From positions 1 to 33,918 of the IMG/VR virus record IMGVR_UViG_3300044522_000724: a stretch of 33,918 bases of DNA; one strand, written 5' to 3'. Both the position numbers and the translations under genes were made by a program. Shown here in pieces: positions 23,958-29,576 of the stretch. Numbering within the stretch: position 1 is the first letter of the stretch; each line of letters begins with the position of its first letter. The notes under the pieces are model-generated. The model was not told the origin of the DNA, made no database searches, and saw nothing but the letters and a program-made list of their open reading frames with translations. The stretch is from a virus.

Positions 23958-24043
23958 GGGTAGGTATACCGTTAAGGAGACGGTTCAGACTGTAAATCTG
24001 ACGCTTCACGGCTCGCTGGGATCGTTCCCCAGACTGCCCACCA
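23958..24043 (+). tRNA. tRNA-Tyr(GUA)
   Basis: Loop CTGTAAA gives anticodon GTA. Class II body with a variable arm (GACGCTTCACGGCTCGC) and T-arm CTGGG-ATCGTTC-CCCAG; ends ACCA. Its 3' 37 nt are copied at 24820-24856. Confidence 0.88.
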
Positions 24044-24057
24044 TTTTTTATATAAGT

Positions 24058-24160
24058 AATTTGCAACCGAGCTCAAGAAGAGTGGTGATGCGCATAGGTG
24101 ATTAGGTTCACACCTTCGGGTTAATATGACAAGTATGCCTGCGTAAGCTCTTCATATATT
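24058..24160 (+). ncRNA. Structured spacer RNA between tRNAs
   Basis: GAAGAG near the start pairs with CTCTTC near the end. Inside, GCATA pairs with TATGC and AGGTG with CACCT. No tRNA can be drawn. Possibly another member of the structured RNAs downstream; weak support. Confidence 0.35.
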
Positions 24161-24162
24161 TT

Positions 24163-24262
24163 CAATGTATAGTGTAGTGGTAGCACGCCCCAAGCAAAGG
24201 GTTTCTTGTCCGATAGGATAGGCGACAACGCCGAGGCGATGGTTCGATTCCATCTACATTGT
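24163..24262 (+). tRNA. Aberrant tRNA-Cys(GCA)-like RNA, copy 2
   Basis: Acceptor CAATGTA/TACATTG, T8 A9, D-arm GTG-TAGTGGTAG-CAC, loop AAGCAAA (GCA at 24194-24196), T-arm GATGG-TTCGATT-CCATC, U73, TTCA tail. Variable region with hairpins TCC-GATA-GGA and GGCG-ACAA-CGCC. Arms differ from copy 1 by compensatory changes while the core around the anticodon is identical. Confidence 0.6.
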
Positions 24263-24271
24263 TCAATTTTC

Positions 24272-24345
24272 GCGGGATTTTTATAATGGTAATACGCCAT
24301 CCTTCCAAGTTGGAGTCATCAGTTCGATTCTGATATCCCGCACCA
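24272..24345 (+). tRNA. tRNA-Gly(UCC), second gene
   Basis: GCGGGAT/ATCCCGC acceptor, A73, encoded CCA; loop CTTCCAA gives TCC. Body differs from the copy at 23877, so it is not a recent duplicate. Confidence 0.88.
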
Positions 24346-24362
24346 ATCTAATAAATATAATA

Positions 24363-24785
24363 ATGAAGCACAGAGATCAAATTTTACTTAGTGAAGCATA
24401 CAGTAAAATTATAGAAAACATGCATGGTGATAACTGGCAAGAGACTAGCTGGGAAGATACAACAAGTGACGGTAAATTAGTTAAAGTCACTATTAGTGAT
24501 TTGTTTGCTTTTTCTAAGGATATGCCTATATCAGAAATAAATGTTGATAGTCTCAAGCCTTTAGCTCTTCACCAAACTAAAACTGATCCCGAAACATTAG
24601 TTAATATTCAAAAAGCTAATCTTGACTATCCAATTTTAATTTTAAATAAAAACAACGGAAAGCAGTCAATTTTAGATGGGCATCACAGACTTCAAAAAGC
24701 AATTACAAATAAAATAACTAAAATAAAAGCTAAAGTTTTAAATATTTCTGACATGCCAGAAGATTGGCAGTGGCTGTTTTCATAA
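24363..24785 (+). CDS. ParB/Srx-fold protein, 140 aa
   Basis: The C-terminal half has the ParB-nuclease core: LVNIQKANLDYPILILNKNNGKQSILDGHHRLQKAI, with the nucleotide-binding LDGHHR motif. The N-terminus is a short helical extension (LLSEAYSKIIENM). Stand-alone phage members of this fold are thought to bind or hydrolyse nucleotides or nick DNA. It sits alone inside the RNA island. Confidence 0.8.
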   Translation: MKHRDQILLSEAYSKIIENMHGDNWQETSWEDTTSDGKLVKVTISDLFAFSKDMPISEINVDSLKPLALHQTKTDPETLVNIQKANLDYPILILNKNNGKQSILDGHHRLQKAITNKITKIKAKVLNISDMPEDWQWLFS

Positions 24786-24819
24786 AACAGTTAATAATTT
24801 TCAATGGGGTGAAGCTTAG

Positions 24820-24854
24820 CGGCTCGCTGGGATCGTTCCCCAGACTGCCCACCA
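24820..24854 (+). pseudogene. 3' half of tRNA-Tyr, duplicated
   Basis: 37 bases (24820-24856) are identical to 24009-24045, covering the end of the variable arm, T-arm, acceptor 3' strand and CCA of tRNA-Tyr. No 5' half adjoins it. Probably a recombination scar; a permuted or split tRNA is less likely. Confidence 0.75.
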
Positions 24855-24859
24855 TTCTT

Positions 24860-24998
24860 TATTGTTAAAGCATCTTTGGTTTGATGCTGTCCATCGCAAA
24901 ACGGACTATGACAATACACCGAACGCTGATCACGTTCAAGTGTGTAATGTAAAATGCGCTTAAAGGCGCGTGAGGTGGTTCAATTCCACAAACAATAA
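24860..24998 (+). ncRNA. Large tRNA-like RNA
   Basis: TATTGTT/AACAATA acceptor-like stem, D-like arm GCATC-TTTGGTTT-GATGC, hairpin GTCC...GGAC containing TCGCAAA, long central region with GAACG-CTGATCA-CGTTC and GCGC-TTAAAG-GCGC, and a T-arm GTGG-TTCAATT-CCAC. A cloverleaf with a roughly 65-nt expanded variable region. No CCA. Function unknown. Confidence 0.45.
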
Positions 24999-25012
24999 AC
25001 ATTTTTGCAATG

Positions 25013-25098
25013 GAACTCGGTGAGTTGGGTATATGATAATTTTTTTCATATGCTAAATGCTTGAAATTCCGTGTGAGTTAATATCCATACATTGTAGA
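25013..25098 (+). ncRNA. Short structured segment
   Basis: CAATGGA at the start and TCCATACATTG at the end can pair; inside are AACTC-GGT-GAGTT and an ATATGA/TCATAT hairpin. No family recognised. It may belong to the following RNA. Confidence 0.3.
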
Positions 25099-25106
25099 TA
25101 CCAAAA

Positions 25107-25205
25107 AGCCATACGAAGGTTACGGGCTTCCTTCCCCTGCCACATTGGGGTCAAATGGCTAGTGCCAGTCCTGCATAACTCATGAGAGGGTAATCCTCTA
25201 TGGAC
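25107..25205 (+). ncRNA. Structured RNA A, 5' module
   Basis: Hairpin AGCCAT/ATGGCT with inner stems is followed by GTCC...GGAC enclosing AGAGG-GTAAT-CCTCT. The stretch AGTGCCAGTCCTGCATAAC (25161-25179) is repeated exactly at 26294-26312, and CTATGGACAAA also recurs. The loops differ while the stems are kept. Part of a two-copy RNA family. Confidence 0.55.
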
Positions 25206-25213
25206 AAATATTT

Positions 25214-25435
25214 AACATCGGCGTGGAAAGTAGACACGCAGGAAGAATGTTGTTGAAGAAAACAAGTAAGGCGATGCACCTAGAAAAAACTTGTGAGTAT
25301 AATATACAACTGACCGAAGAGAAGAGCCGTGCATGGCGAGTAAACAGAATGCAAACCGATTTTGAATTAAATCGAGAGGCATGTCCTGTTGATGAGACAT
25401 ACTTCATTTCTAATCAGAGTAACGCCTGATATGTT
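25214..25435 (+). ncRNA. Structured RNA A, 3' domain
   Basis: A 222-nt domain closed by AACAT/ATGTT and GGCGT/ACGCC. It directly follows the CTATGGACAAA motif, as domain B (26347-26518) does. A 68-codon ORF inside it has no phage-like features and is probably fortuitous. Confidence 0.45.
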
Positions 25436-25449
25436 AAATTCATTTTCAA

Positions 25450-25530
25450 TGGCTAGAGGGGATCTGGCAAGTTACTAGTATAACAGGATGCAATTCCTGA
25501 GATTCCACAAACACTCTAGCCACCTTTTTT
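25450..25530 (+). ncRNA. Long hairpin followed by T-run
   Basis: TGGCTAGAG pairs perfectly with CTCTAGCCA; inside, GGGATC pairs with GATTCC and AGGA-TGCAAT-TCCT forms a tip. ACC and six T follow. It may end the upstream RNA as an elaborate terminator. Confidence 0.5.
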
Positions 25531-25683
25531 ATCTGTCGAGAATATCTACACACAGCTGTGAAGACCTATGCTGGGAATCCGTCTGAGGTGCTGCACTTAC
25601 GGCACTACAAAGTGGCCCATCCGTGAACCAGCGAAGATGCTGCCTATGCGCGAGGGGCATAGGCGTTAAGGTCTGACAGATAA
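25529..25683 (+). ncRNA. Structured RNA of about 155 nt
   Basis: Closing stem TTATCTGTC/GACAGATAA (9 bp), then AGACCT/AGGTCT, GCTGG/CCAGC, a GTGC/GCAC hairpin and GCCTATGC-GCGAGGG-GCATAGGC. Nested perfect stems make this a convincing RNA. I do not recognise it as RNase P, SRP or a known riboswitch. Confidence 0.6.
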
Positions 25684-25708
25684 ACTAATTTTTCCACTTG
25701 CAAAGTAG

Positions 25709-25725
25709 CAAAACTATATTACAAT
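25709..25725 (+). promoter_or_regulatory. Variant promoter CAAAACTA-tat-TACAAT
   Basis: One mismatch in the A-tract; the hexamer ends 7 nt before ATG 25732. Confidence 0.5.
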
Positions 25726-25731
25726 AACATT

Positions 25732-25926
25732 ATGAAAACAACATACCCTTACATAAAATTTTATCTCAAAAGAACAGTTGATGATCTTAAATATGGCTTT
25801 TCGCGTGAAACGATTGGAGTATATTCTTCTGAACAAGAAGCTGAGGTTTCTTCTAACATTGAAAAAGATCCAAGGTTTTACAGGTGGATTGATCCACTTG
25901 ATCACGGATTAGAAATTATTCAATAA
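25732..25926 (+). CDS. Hypothetical protein, 64 aa
   Basis: MKTTYPYIKFYLKRTVDDLKYGFSRETIGVYSSEQEAEVSSNIEKDPRFYRW..., a small alpha/beta protein with its own promoter, inserted between two large structured RNAs. Unrecognised. Confidence 0.6.
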   Translation: MKTTYPYIKFYLKRTVDDLKYGFSRETIGVYSSEQEAEVSSNIEKDPRFYRWIDPLDHGLEIIQ

Positions 25927-25932
25927 ACATTT

Positions 25933-26520
25933 TTGCGGTCATTGAGGGATATTCGTCACTAAGACGTTTGTGCAAGGTAGTCAACATAAAACGCACGATT
26001 CAGAAATGGGTTAATGCAGTTGATAGAAATCGAGTCTTTCGAGGCGATTTTCGGTTGGGAACACATTGCACGATATAGCGACCTGAGCCGCAAAACCATT
26101 TCCAATTGCCTGACTGTCAGCGGCTATACCTGATAAAGTAGTGCGCAGCAGGTCAGGAATTGGTCAACTTTACGAGAGGGATCATACGGAGATCGCTAGG
26201 CCCATAGTCTAGAGAGGAGGTTAAATTCCTCCCCCTCGTAATTCGTATTCATACGCGATAAAGTATGACGTTGCTAGGAGCGGTTCCCTAGATAGTGCCA
26301 GTCCTGCATAACGCATTGAGAGTGCATACTCTATGGACAAACATTTTCTATCGCGGTTTTGATCGCCCGAAGTATTCAGAGAAAACAGACTGGAAAATGA
26401 GTGTAGCTACGCCGCGCGTGGTCAAACTCTCCAGCGAGTTAGTACTTGTAGAAAAGTGAAGAGGGATCAATGAAAAGTGAGAGTCTGCAAAATGACACCA
26501 CACCTCTTCAGCGATAGATT
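25933..26520 (+). ncRNA. Giant structured RNA B with embedded tRNA-like element
   Basis: About 590 nt with dense pairing: CGTC-ACTAA-GACG; GTGC/GCAC; AAATCG/CGATTT; a 12-bp stem CCAATT-CCTGAC (26102-26114, one bulge) with GTCAGG-AATTGG (26152-26163); AGCCGC (26086-26091) with GCGGCT (26120-26125), which would be a pseudoknot; CTAGG/CCTAG; the shared AGTGCCAGTCC module; a 3' domain closed by TCTATCGC/GCGATAGA (26347-26354, 26511-26518) holding GAAGAGG/CCTCTTC. Position beside tRNAs and an internal tRNA recall GOLLD-type phage RNAs; unverified. Confidence 0.6.
26172..26240 (+). tRNA. Degenerate tRNA-like element, CAU loop
   Basis: Acceptor ACGAGAG/CCCTCGT (one mismatch), D-arm GATC-ATACGGA-GATC, anticodon arm CTAGG-CCCATAG-TCTAG (CAT at 26203-26205), T-arm GGAGG-TTAAATT-CCTCC. 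C replaces U33, the T-loop lacks the usual C56, and no CCA is encoded. Probably a structural part of RNA B, not a decoding tRNA. Confidence 0.5.
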
Positions 26521-26569
26521 AGCTTTTATAGTAGATATCTCAAACAAAGAGATTAAAATAATGTATAAC

Positions 26570-26843
26570 TCCGACTTAGCTCAGCGGCAGAGCAGATGAC
26601 TGTTGTAATGGCAGCTTAAAGTAGAAATACTTTTTGAAAAACCGATCAAATTCGGGGAACGCTTTAAAATGCCAATCCCGAGCGAAGCCTTGAAAGAGGA
26701 ACGTGTAGAGACTTAACGGTCGGTGTCTTAACAGGTAATGCTGAAGATAATGAGAAAGTCCAGACCACAAACCGAAAGGGTAACTAAAGTTATAGTGGTA
26801 AGTAATCATCGGGTCCGTGGTTCGATCCCACGAGTCGGAGCCA
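26570..26843 (+). tRNA. tRNA-Asn(GUU) interrupted by a group I intron
   Basis: Exons 26570-26603 and 26803-26843 join to give TCCGACT/AGTCGGA, T8 A9, D-arm GCTC...GAGC, anticodon arm GATGA-CTGTTAA-TCATC, T-arm CGTGG-TTCGATC-CCACG, G73 and CCA. The joint lies between G34-side bases in the anticodon loop. Perfect restoration of the arm after removal supports splicing. Confidence 0.9.
26604..26802 (+). mobile_element. Group I intron (about 199 nt) in tRNA-Asn
   Basis: Exon 1 ends CTGU, which pairs with GCAG just inside the intron, with the U-G wobble at the splice site (P1). The intron ends in G (26802). GAGAAAGTCCAGACC near 26750 fits the R/S (P7) region. No ORF inside; a GIY-YIG gene lies 380 bp downstream. 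Compact, probably self-splicing. Confidence 0.82.
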
Positions 26844-26855
26844 ATTTTTAATAAC

Positions 26856-26942
26856 GCTGAAGTCGCATAGTGGTCGAGTGTACCAGATTTGTAATCTGGA
26901 TTGGAAACATCACCGTGGGTTCGAATCCCACCTTCAGCTCCA
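26856..26942 (+). tRNA. tRNA with UGU anticodon and long variable arm (Thr?)
   Basis: GCTGAAG/CTTCAGC acceptor, anticodon arm CCAGA-TTTGTAA-TCTGG (TGT, reads ACA), T-arm GTGGG-TTCGAAT-CCCAC, U73, encoded CCA. The variable arm of about 15 nt is a class II feature normally limited to Leu, Ser and Tyr. Amino-acid identity is therefore open. Confidence 0.82.
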
Positions 26943-26970
26943 TATTTTCTAACGTTTCTTAAAAAACCAG

Positions 26971-26998
26971 TTGCATATTAAAACTTTAATGATATAAT
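26971..26998 (+). promoter_or_regulatory. Promoter TTGCAT-16-TATAAT
   Basis: -35-like TTGCAT, 16-nt spacer, TATAAT; ends 7 nt before ATG 27005, so leaderless again although the AAAAACTA box is missing. Confidence 0.55.
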
Positions 26999-27004
26999 AA
27001 CTTT

Positions 27005-27130
27005 ATGAAAAATAAAACAACAAAGAAGAACAATAACATCAAAAGAAAAGGAATTCATGCCAAAACTAAAACATCTCGTTTAAAGAATTCAAAAAATTAT
27101 AAGAAGAAATACGCCAAGCAAGGAAGGTGA
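27005..27130 (+). CDS. Very basic 41-aa protein
   Basis: MKNKTTKKNNNIKRKGIHAK...SKNYKKKYAKQGR: nearly half Lys/Arg. The KRKGIHAK..SKNYKKKY-QGR pattern is reminiscent of small ribosome- or RNA-associated bacterial proteins, but I cannot assign it. It lies in the RNA island behind its own promoter, so RNA binding is a reasonable guess. About 90 AT-rich bases follow with no gene. Confidence 0.6.
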   Translation: MKNKTTKKNNNIKRKGIHAKTKTSRLKNSKNYKKKYAKQGR

Positions 27131-27223
27131 TTTTATCAAATAAAAATTAGCTTATAAAAAGCACATGTTTAAAATAAACAATCTCTATATTATTTTTTAT
27201 ATTTTTGTACTAAATAATATAGC

Positions 27224-27901
27224 ATGATTGTATATATGGTTACTAATAAAATTAATGGAAAACGGTATGTAGGATATACTACAAAAACTTTAGAAGAAAG
27301 AAAGAAAGCGCATTTATGTAAAGCAAATTCACCTTCTAATAAACATTATTTTTATCTTTTTAAACAAGCAATACGTAAGTATGGTATTGATAACTTTGAT
27401 TGGGAAGTTTTAGAAACTTGTAATTCAATTAAAGAGTGTTGCGATAAAGAAATTTATTATATAAATAAACACAATACTATTTCTCCTAATGGTTATAATC
27501 TAACAGAGGGTGGTAATGGTGGTATACCATCAGAAGAAACTAAATTAAAAATATCAAAATCTTTAAAAACATATTGGCATAATAATAAAAATTTAAATAA
27601 CATGGTAAAAGCTACAACAGAAAATAGGAGTGATTGGGCTAAAAAAAGTTGGCAGATAAAAAAACAAAAAGGATATGTCACACCATCTTATACACACAAA
27701 GAAGATTCTAAAAATAAAATGAGTTTAACAAAAAACGAACGCAATAAAATTAAATGGTTTAATGTGTATACTTTAGAAACATTGGAATTATCTTTGACAG
27801 ATATGTCTAAAAAAACAGGATTATCTATAGGTGTATTCAATCATTTAAAACAAGGAAGACAACTACAGACTAAATGTGGTTGGAAACTAGTAAAAAACTA
27901 G
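27224..27901 (+). CDS. GIY-YIG homing endonuclease with NUMOD3, 225 aa
   Basis: The N-terminus VYMVTNKINGKRYVGYTT is the GIY-YIG core (here VYM...YVG), with catalytic Arg in LEERKKAH and Glu in DKEIYYI. A NUMOD3 motif follows (GIPSEETKLKISKSLKTYW), and the C-terminus (WFNVYTLETLELSLTDMSKKTGLSIGVFNHLKQGRQ) is NUMOD1-like. It likely cleaves a tRNA or phage gene site and may mobilise the nearby tRNA-Asn intron. Very AT-rich. Confidence 0.88.
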   Translation: MIVYMVTNKINGKRYVGYTTKTLEERKKAHLCKANSPSNKHYFYLFKQAIRKYGIDNFDWEVLETCNSIKECCDKEIYYINKHNTISPNGYNLTEGGNGGIPSEETKLKISKSLKTYWHNNKNLNNMVKATTENRSDWAKKSWQIKKQKGYVTPSYTHKEDSKNKMSLTKNERNKIKWFNVYTLETLELSLTDMSKKTGLSIGVFNHLKQGRQLQTKCGWKLVKN

Positions 27902-27917
27902 CTTATCATATTTTAAA

Positions 27918-28550
27918 ATGATTAAGATCAACAAAGCATTAATTCCAAAGCAAGATTTTTATGTTGCTGTAAGTGGTGGTGTAGATTCAATTGCTTGTTT
28001 GCATTTGCTATCAAGACTATACAAAGATAAAGTATATGCTTGTCACTTTAATCATAACTTTCAACCAATCAATGCAAAGATGCAATCATCAGTTGAAAGA
28101 TTCTGTGATCAACACAACATCAAATTAACAGTTGCTAAAAGACAAAGCGATGATACAATCAAAAGCAACATTGAAGATGTTCTCAGAAAACAAAGACTTA
28201 AATTCTTTTCCAGTTTAAACAAAGATATAATCTTATGCCATCACTTAAACGATGCAGTTGAGTCATACTTGATGAACACACTAAAAGGTTGTCCAGAATA
28301 TATTCCTATTCCAATCATCACAAAGTTCCATGATAACAACTTCAACATAATTCGTCCCTTTCTGAAAACTAAGAAGAAAGACATAGAATCATATGTAATC
28401 AATAACAATCTATATGATTTTGTTGTTGAAGATCCTACGAATAATGATAATAAATACAGAAGAAATCTTATCAGAAATTCAATTCTTCCAAGTCTTGATA
28501 AATTTGGTTTGGAAAAGGTTGTTCTCAAAAAATTCTATTGCATTAGTTAA
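27918..28550 (+). CDS. tilS: TilS-like tRNA(Ile)-lysidine synthetase, 210 aa
   Basis: PP-loop SGGVDS (residues 19-24), CHFNHNF, LCHHLNDAVESYLMN, FNIIRPFL and VVEDPTNNDNKYRRNLIRNSILP are the TilS catalytic-domain landmarks. The enzyme joins lysine to C34 of tRNA-Ile(CAU) so that it reads AUA and is charged with Ile. The C-terminal tRNA-binding domains of cellular TilS are missing, so it is a minimal form. Three CAU tRNAs or tRNA-like elements lie in the same island. Confidence 0.85.
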   Translation: MIKINKALIPKQDFYVAVSGGVDSIACLHLLSRLYKDKVYACHFNHNFQPINAKMQSSVERFCDQHNIKLTVAKRQSDDTIKSNIEDVLRKQRLKFFSSLNKDIILCHHLNDAVESYLMNTLKGCPEYIPIPIITKFHDNNFNIIRPFLKTKKKDIESYVINNNLYDFVVEDPTNNDNKYRRNLIRNSILPSLDKFGLEKVVLKKFYCIS

Positions 28551-28565
28551 AAACTAGAATATAAT
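28549..28565 (+). promoter_or_regulatory. Phage promoter AAAAACTA-gaa-TATAAT
   Basis: Overlaps the TilS stop region; ATG 28575 follows the hexamer by 10 nt. Confidence 0.6.
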
Positions 28566-28574
28566 GATGGCACG

Positions 28575-28796
28575 ATGTTGACCTACAGCAAACGAATCAA
28601 AGATCCAAACAATAAAACATATATCAATGTTTCAAAGAATAACCAATCACATGGTCAGATTTGGACTTGGAAAAATACCAAAACAGATCAACACCCTTGG
28701 CATGGTAAAAAATTAAATGGAGAACATTTTTCTAGTTATGGAGACGGTGACAAATCTAAAGGATTGCATGATGTAATTGATTGGATGAATAGTTAA
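28575..28796 (+). CDS. Hypothetical protein, 73 aa
   Basis: Polar, Trp/His-rich protein (IWTWKNTKTDQHPWHGKKLNGEHFSSYGDGDKSKGLHDVIDWMNS). No family recognised. Confidence 0.6.
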   Translation: MLTYSKRIKDPNNKTYINVSKNNQSHGQIWTWKNTKTDQHPWHGKKLNGEHFSSYGDGDKSKGLHDVIDWMNS

Positions 28797-28803
28797 TAAC
28801 AAC

Positions 28804-28888
28804 GGCTCAGTGGTGAAATTGGTAAACACTGGAGACTTAAAATCTCCCGCAGCAATGCTTGTCGGTTCAAGTCCGACCTGAGCTACCA
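28804..28888 (+). tRNA. tRNA-Leu(UAA)
   Basis: GGCTCAG/CTGAGCT acceptor (G1-U72), D-loop AAATTGGTAAA, anticodon arm GGAGA-CTTAAAA-TCTCC (TAA), variable arm CGCAGCAATGCTT, T-arm GTCGG-TTCAAGT-CCGAC, ACCA. Reads TTA. Confidence 0.92.
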
Positions 28889-28922
28889 TCTATAATTTAA
28901 AATAAAAAATACTTTACTAATA

Positions 28923-28939
28923 AAAAACTAAGATATAAT
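28923..28939 (+). promoter_or_regulatory. Phage promoter AAAAACTA-aga-TATAAT
   Basis: Sits between the tRNA-Leu and the class II CAU tRNA; likely drives the latter and the 29082 gene. Confidence 0.6.
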
Positions 28940-28976
28940 CAAAGCAAGACCTGAGCATGTCTTTAAAAGGTTCAAT

Positions 28977-29069
28977 GCGGGAGTGACCGGAATTGGTTAA
29001 CGGCCCCGATTCATAATCGGGTATGGATATGAAAGTCCTTTGTGGGTTCGAGTCCCTCCTCCCGTACCA
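28977..29069 (+). tRNA. Class II tRNA with CAU anticodon
   Basis: GCGGGAG/CTCCCGT acceptor (G1-U72), D-arm ACCG...CGG, anticodon arm CCCGA-TTCATAA-TCGGG (CAT), about 20-nt variable arm (TATGGATATGAAAGTCCTTT), T-arm GTGGG-TTCGAGT-CCCTC, ACCA. A Met or Ile2 tRNA should have a short variable loop; this body is Leu/Ser-like. Possible TilS substrate (AUA decoding) or a Leu-type tRNA with a changed anticodon. Confidence 0.85.
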
Positions 29070-29081
29070 TCTTATATCAAG

Positions 29082-29405
29082 ATGAAACTCACGAAGAATA
29101 AAACAAATAACATTATGCTTGGTAAAGCCATCGACAACAAGAAAGAATACCGCCAACCATATCGCGGAAGCAAGAGGTTTGATCGCTCATGCCGCAATCA
29201 TGGCAGTTGTTCCTATTGCCAAGAAGGTCGCACCCACTTTGATAAGAAGGCTCGGCTACGTGTTGAAGGACAAGAAAACGAATGGTTTGGTTACTGGAAC
29301 CTTCCAGATCCTCATGATGCAAGCAGCGATGCATATGATACTCGTCTAACAGAGATTGGTATTGATCCTTGGGATTTTGAGACACGTAGAGAATTAGATG
29401 TATGA
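29082..29405 (+). CDS. Cys-rich conserved phage protein, 107 aa
   Basis: RQPYRGSKRFDRSCRNHGSCSYCQEGRTHFDKKAR has a C-x3-HG-x-C-x2-C cluster, a likely zinc knuckle known from uncharacterised phage and bacterial proteins. The C-terminus is acidic. ATG 29115 is an alternative start; reading further upstream would enter the tRNA. Confidence 0.7.
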   Translation: MKLTKNKTNNIMLGKAIDNKKEYRQPYRGSKRFDRSCRNHGSCSYCQEGRTHFDKKARLRVEGQENEWFGYWNLPDPHDASSDAYDTRLTEIGIDPWDFETRRELDV

Positions 29406-29454
29406 ATTAATATATGGACAAATAAGATAATACTTATTAGTATAGACATGTAGA

Positions 29455-29530
29455 GATAATTTTTGGAGCTGTATCGGAACTGACTTTAACTTCGAAAACT
29501 TCTAATAGAAGAACATCTTCAGCGATAGAA
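29455..29530 (+). ncRNA. Structured RNA fragment related to RNA B
   Basis: CTGTATCG pairs with CGATAG around an inner AACTTC..GAAG hairpin. It ends CTTCAGCGATAGA, 13 bases identical to the end of RNA B (26506-26518). No ORF. Part of the 289-nt gene-free stretch 29406-29694. Confidence 0.45.
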
Positions 29531-29538
29531 ACTCTTTC

Positions 29539-29576
29539 CTTGCCATCATTAAAAACTATGATATAATGATGGCAAG
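29539..29576. repeat. 12-bp inverted repeat enclosing a promoter
   Basis: CTTGCCATCATT (29539-29550) and AATGATGGCAAG (29565-29576) flank AAAAACTA-tga-TATAAT. As DNA it can be an operator; in read-through RNA it would be a 12-bp hairpin. Confidence 0.75.
29551..29567 (+). promoter_or_regulatory. Phage promoter AAAAACTA-tga-TATAAT
   Basis: Consensus match; transcription would begin at about 29574, at the foot of the large hairpin 29576-29648 and before tRNA-Arg. Confidence 0.6.

Noticed and set aside
25223-25429. 68-codon ORF in the RNA region
   Set aside because: It lies inside a domain closed by paired ends, has no promoter or typical start context, and its protein has no recognisable features.
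25450-25524. tRNA ending ACC at the long hairpin
   Set aside because: The acceptor-like stem is perfect but no T-loop or anticodon arm can be drawn; a T-run follows.
26576-26809. Minus-strand ORF over the tRNA-Asn intron
   Set aside because: The region is explained by a tRNA with a group I intron on the plus strand.
29113-29385. Minus-strand ORF opposite the Cys-rich gene
   Set aside because: Every supported gene is on the plus strand and the plus-strand protein has a conserved Cys cluster.
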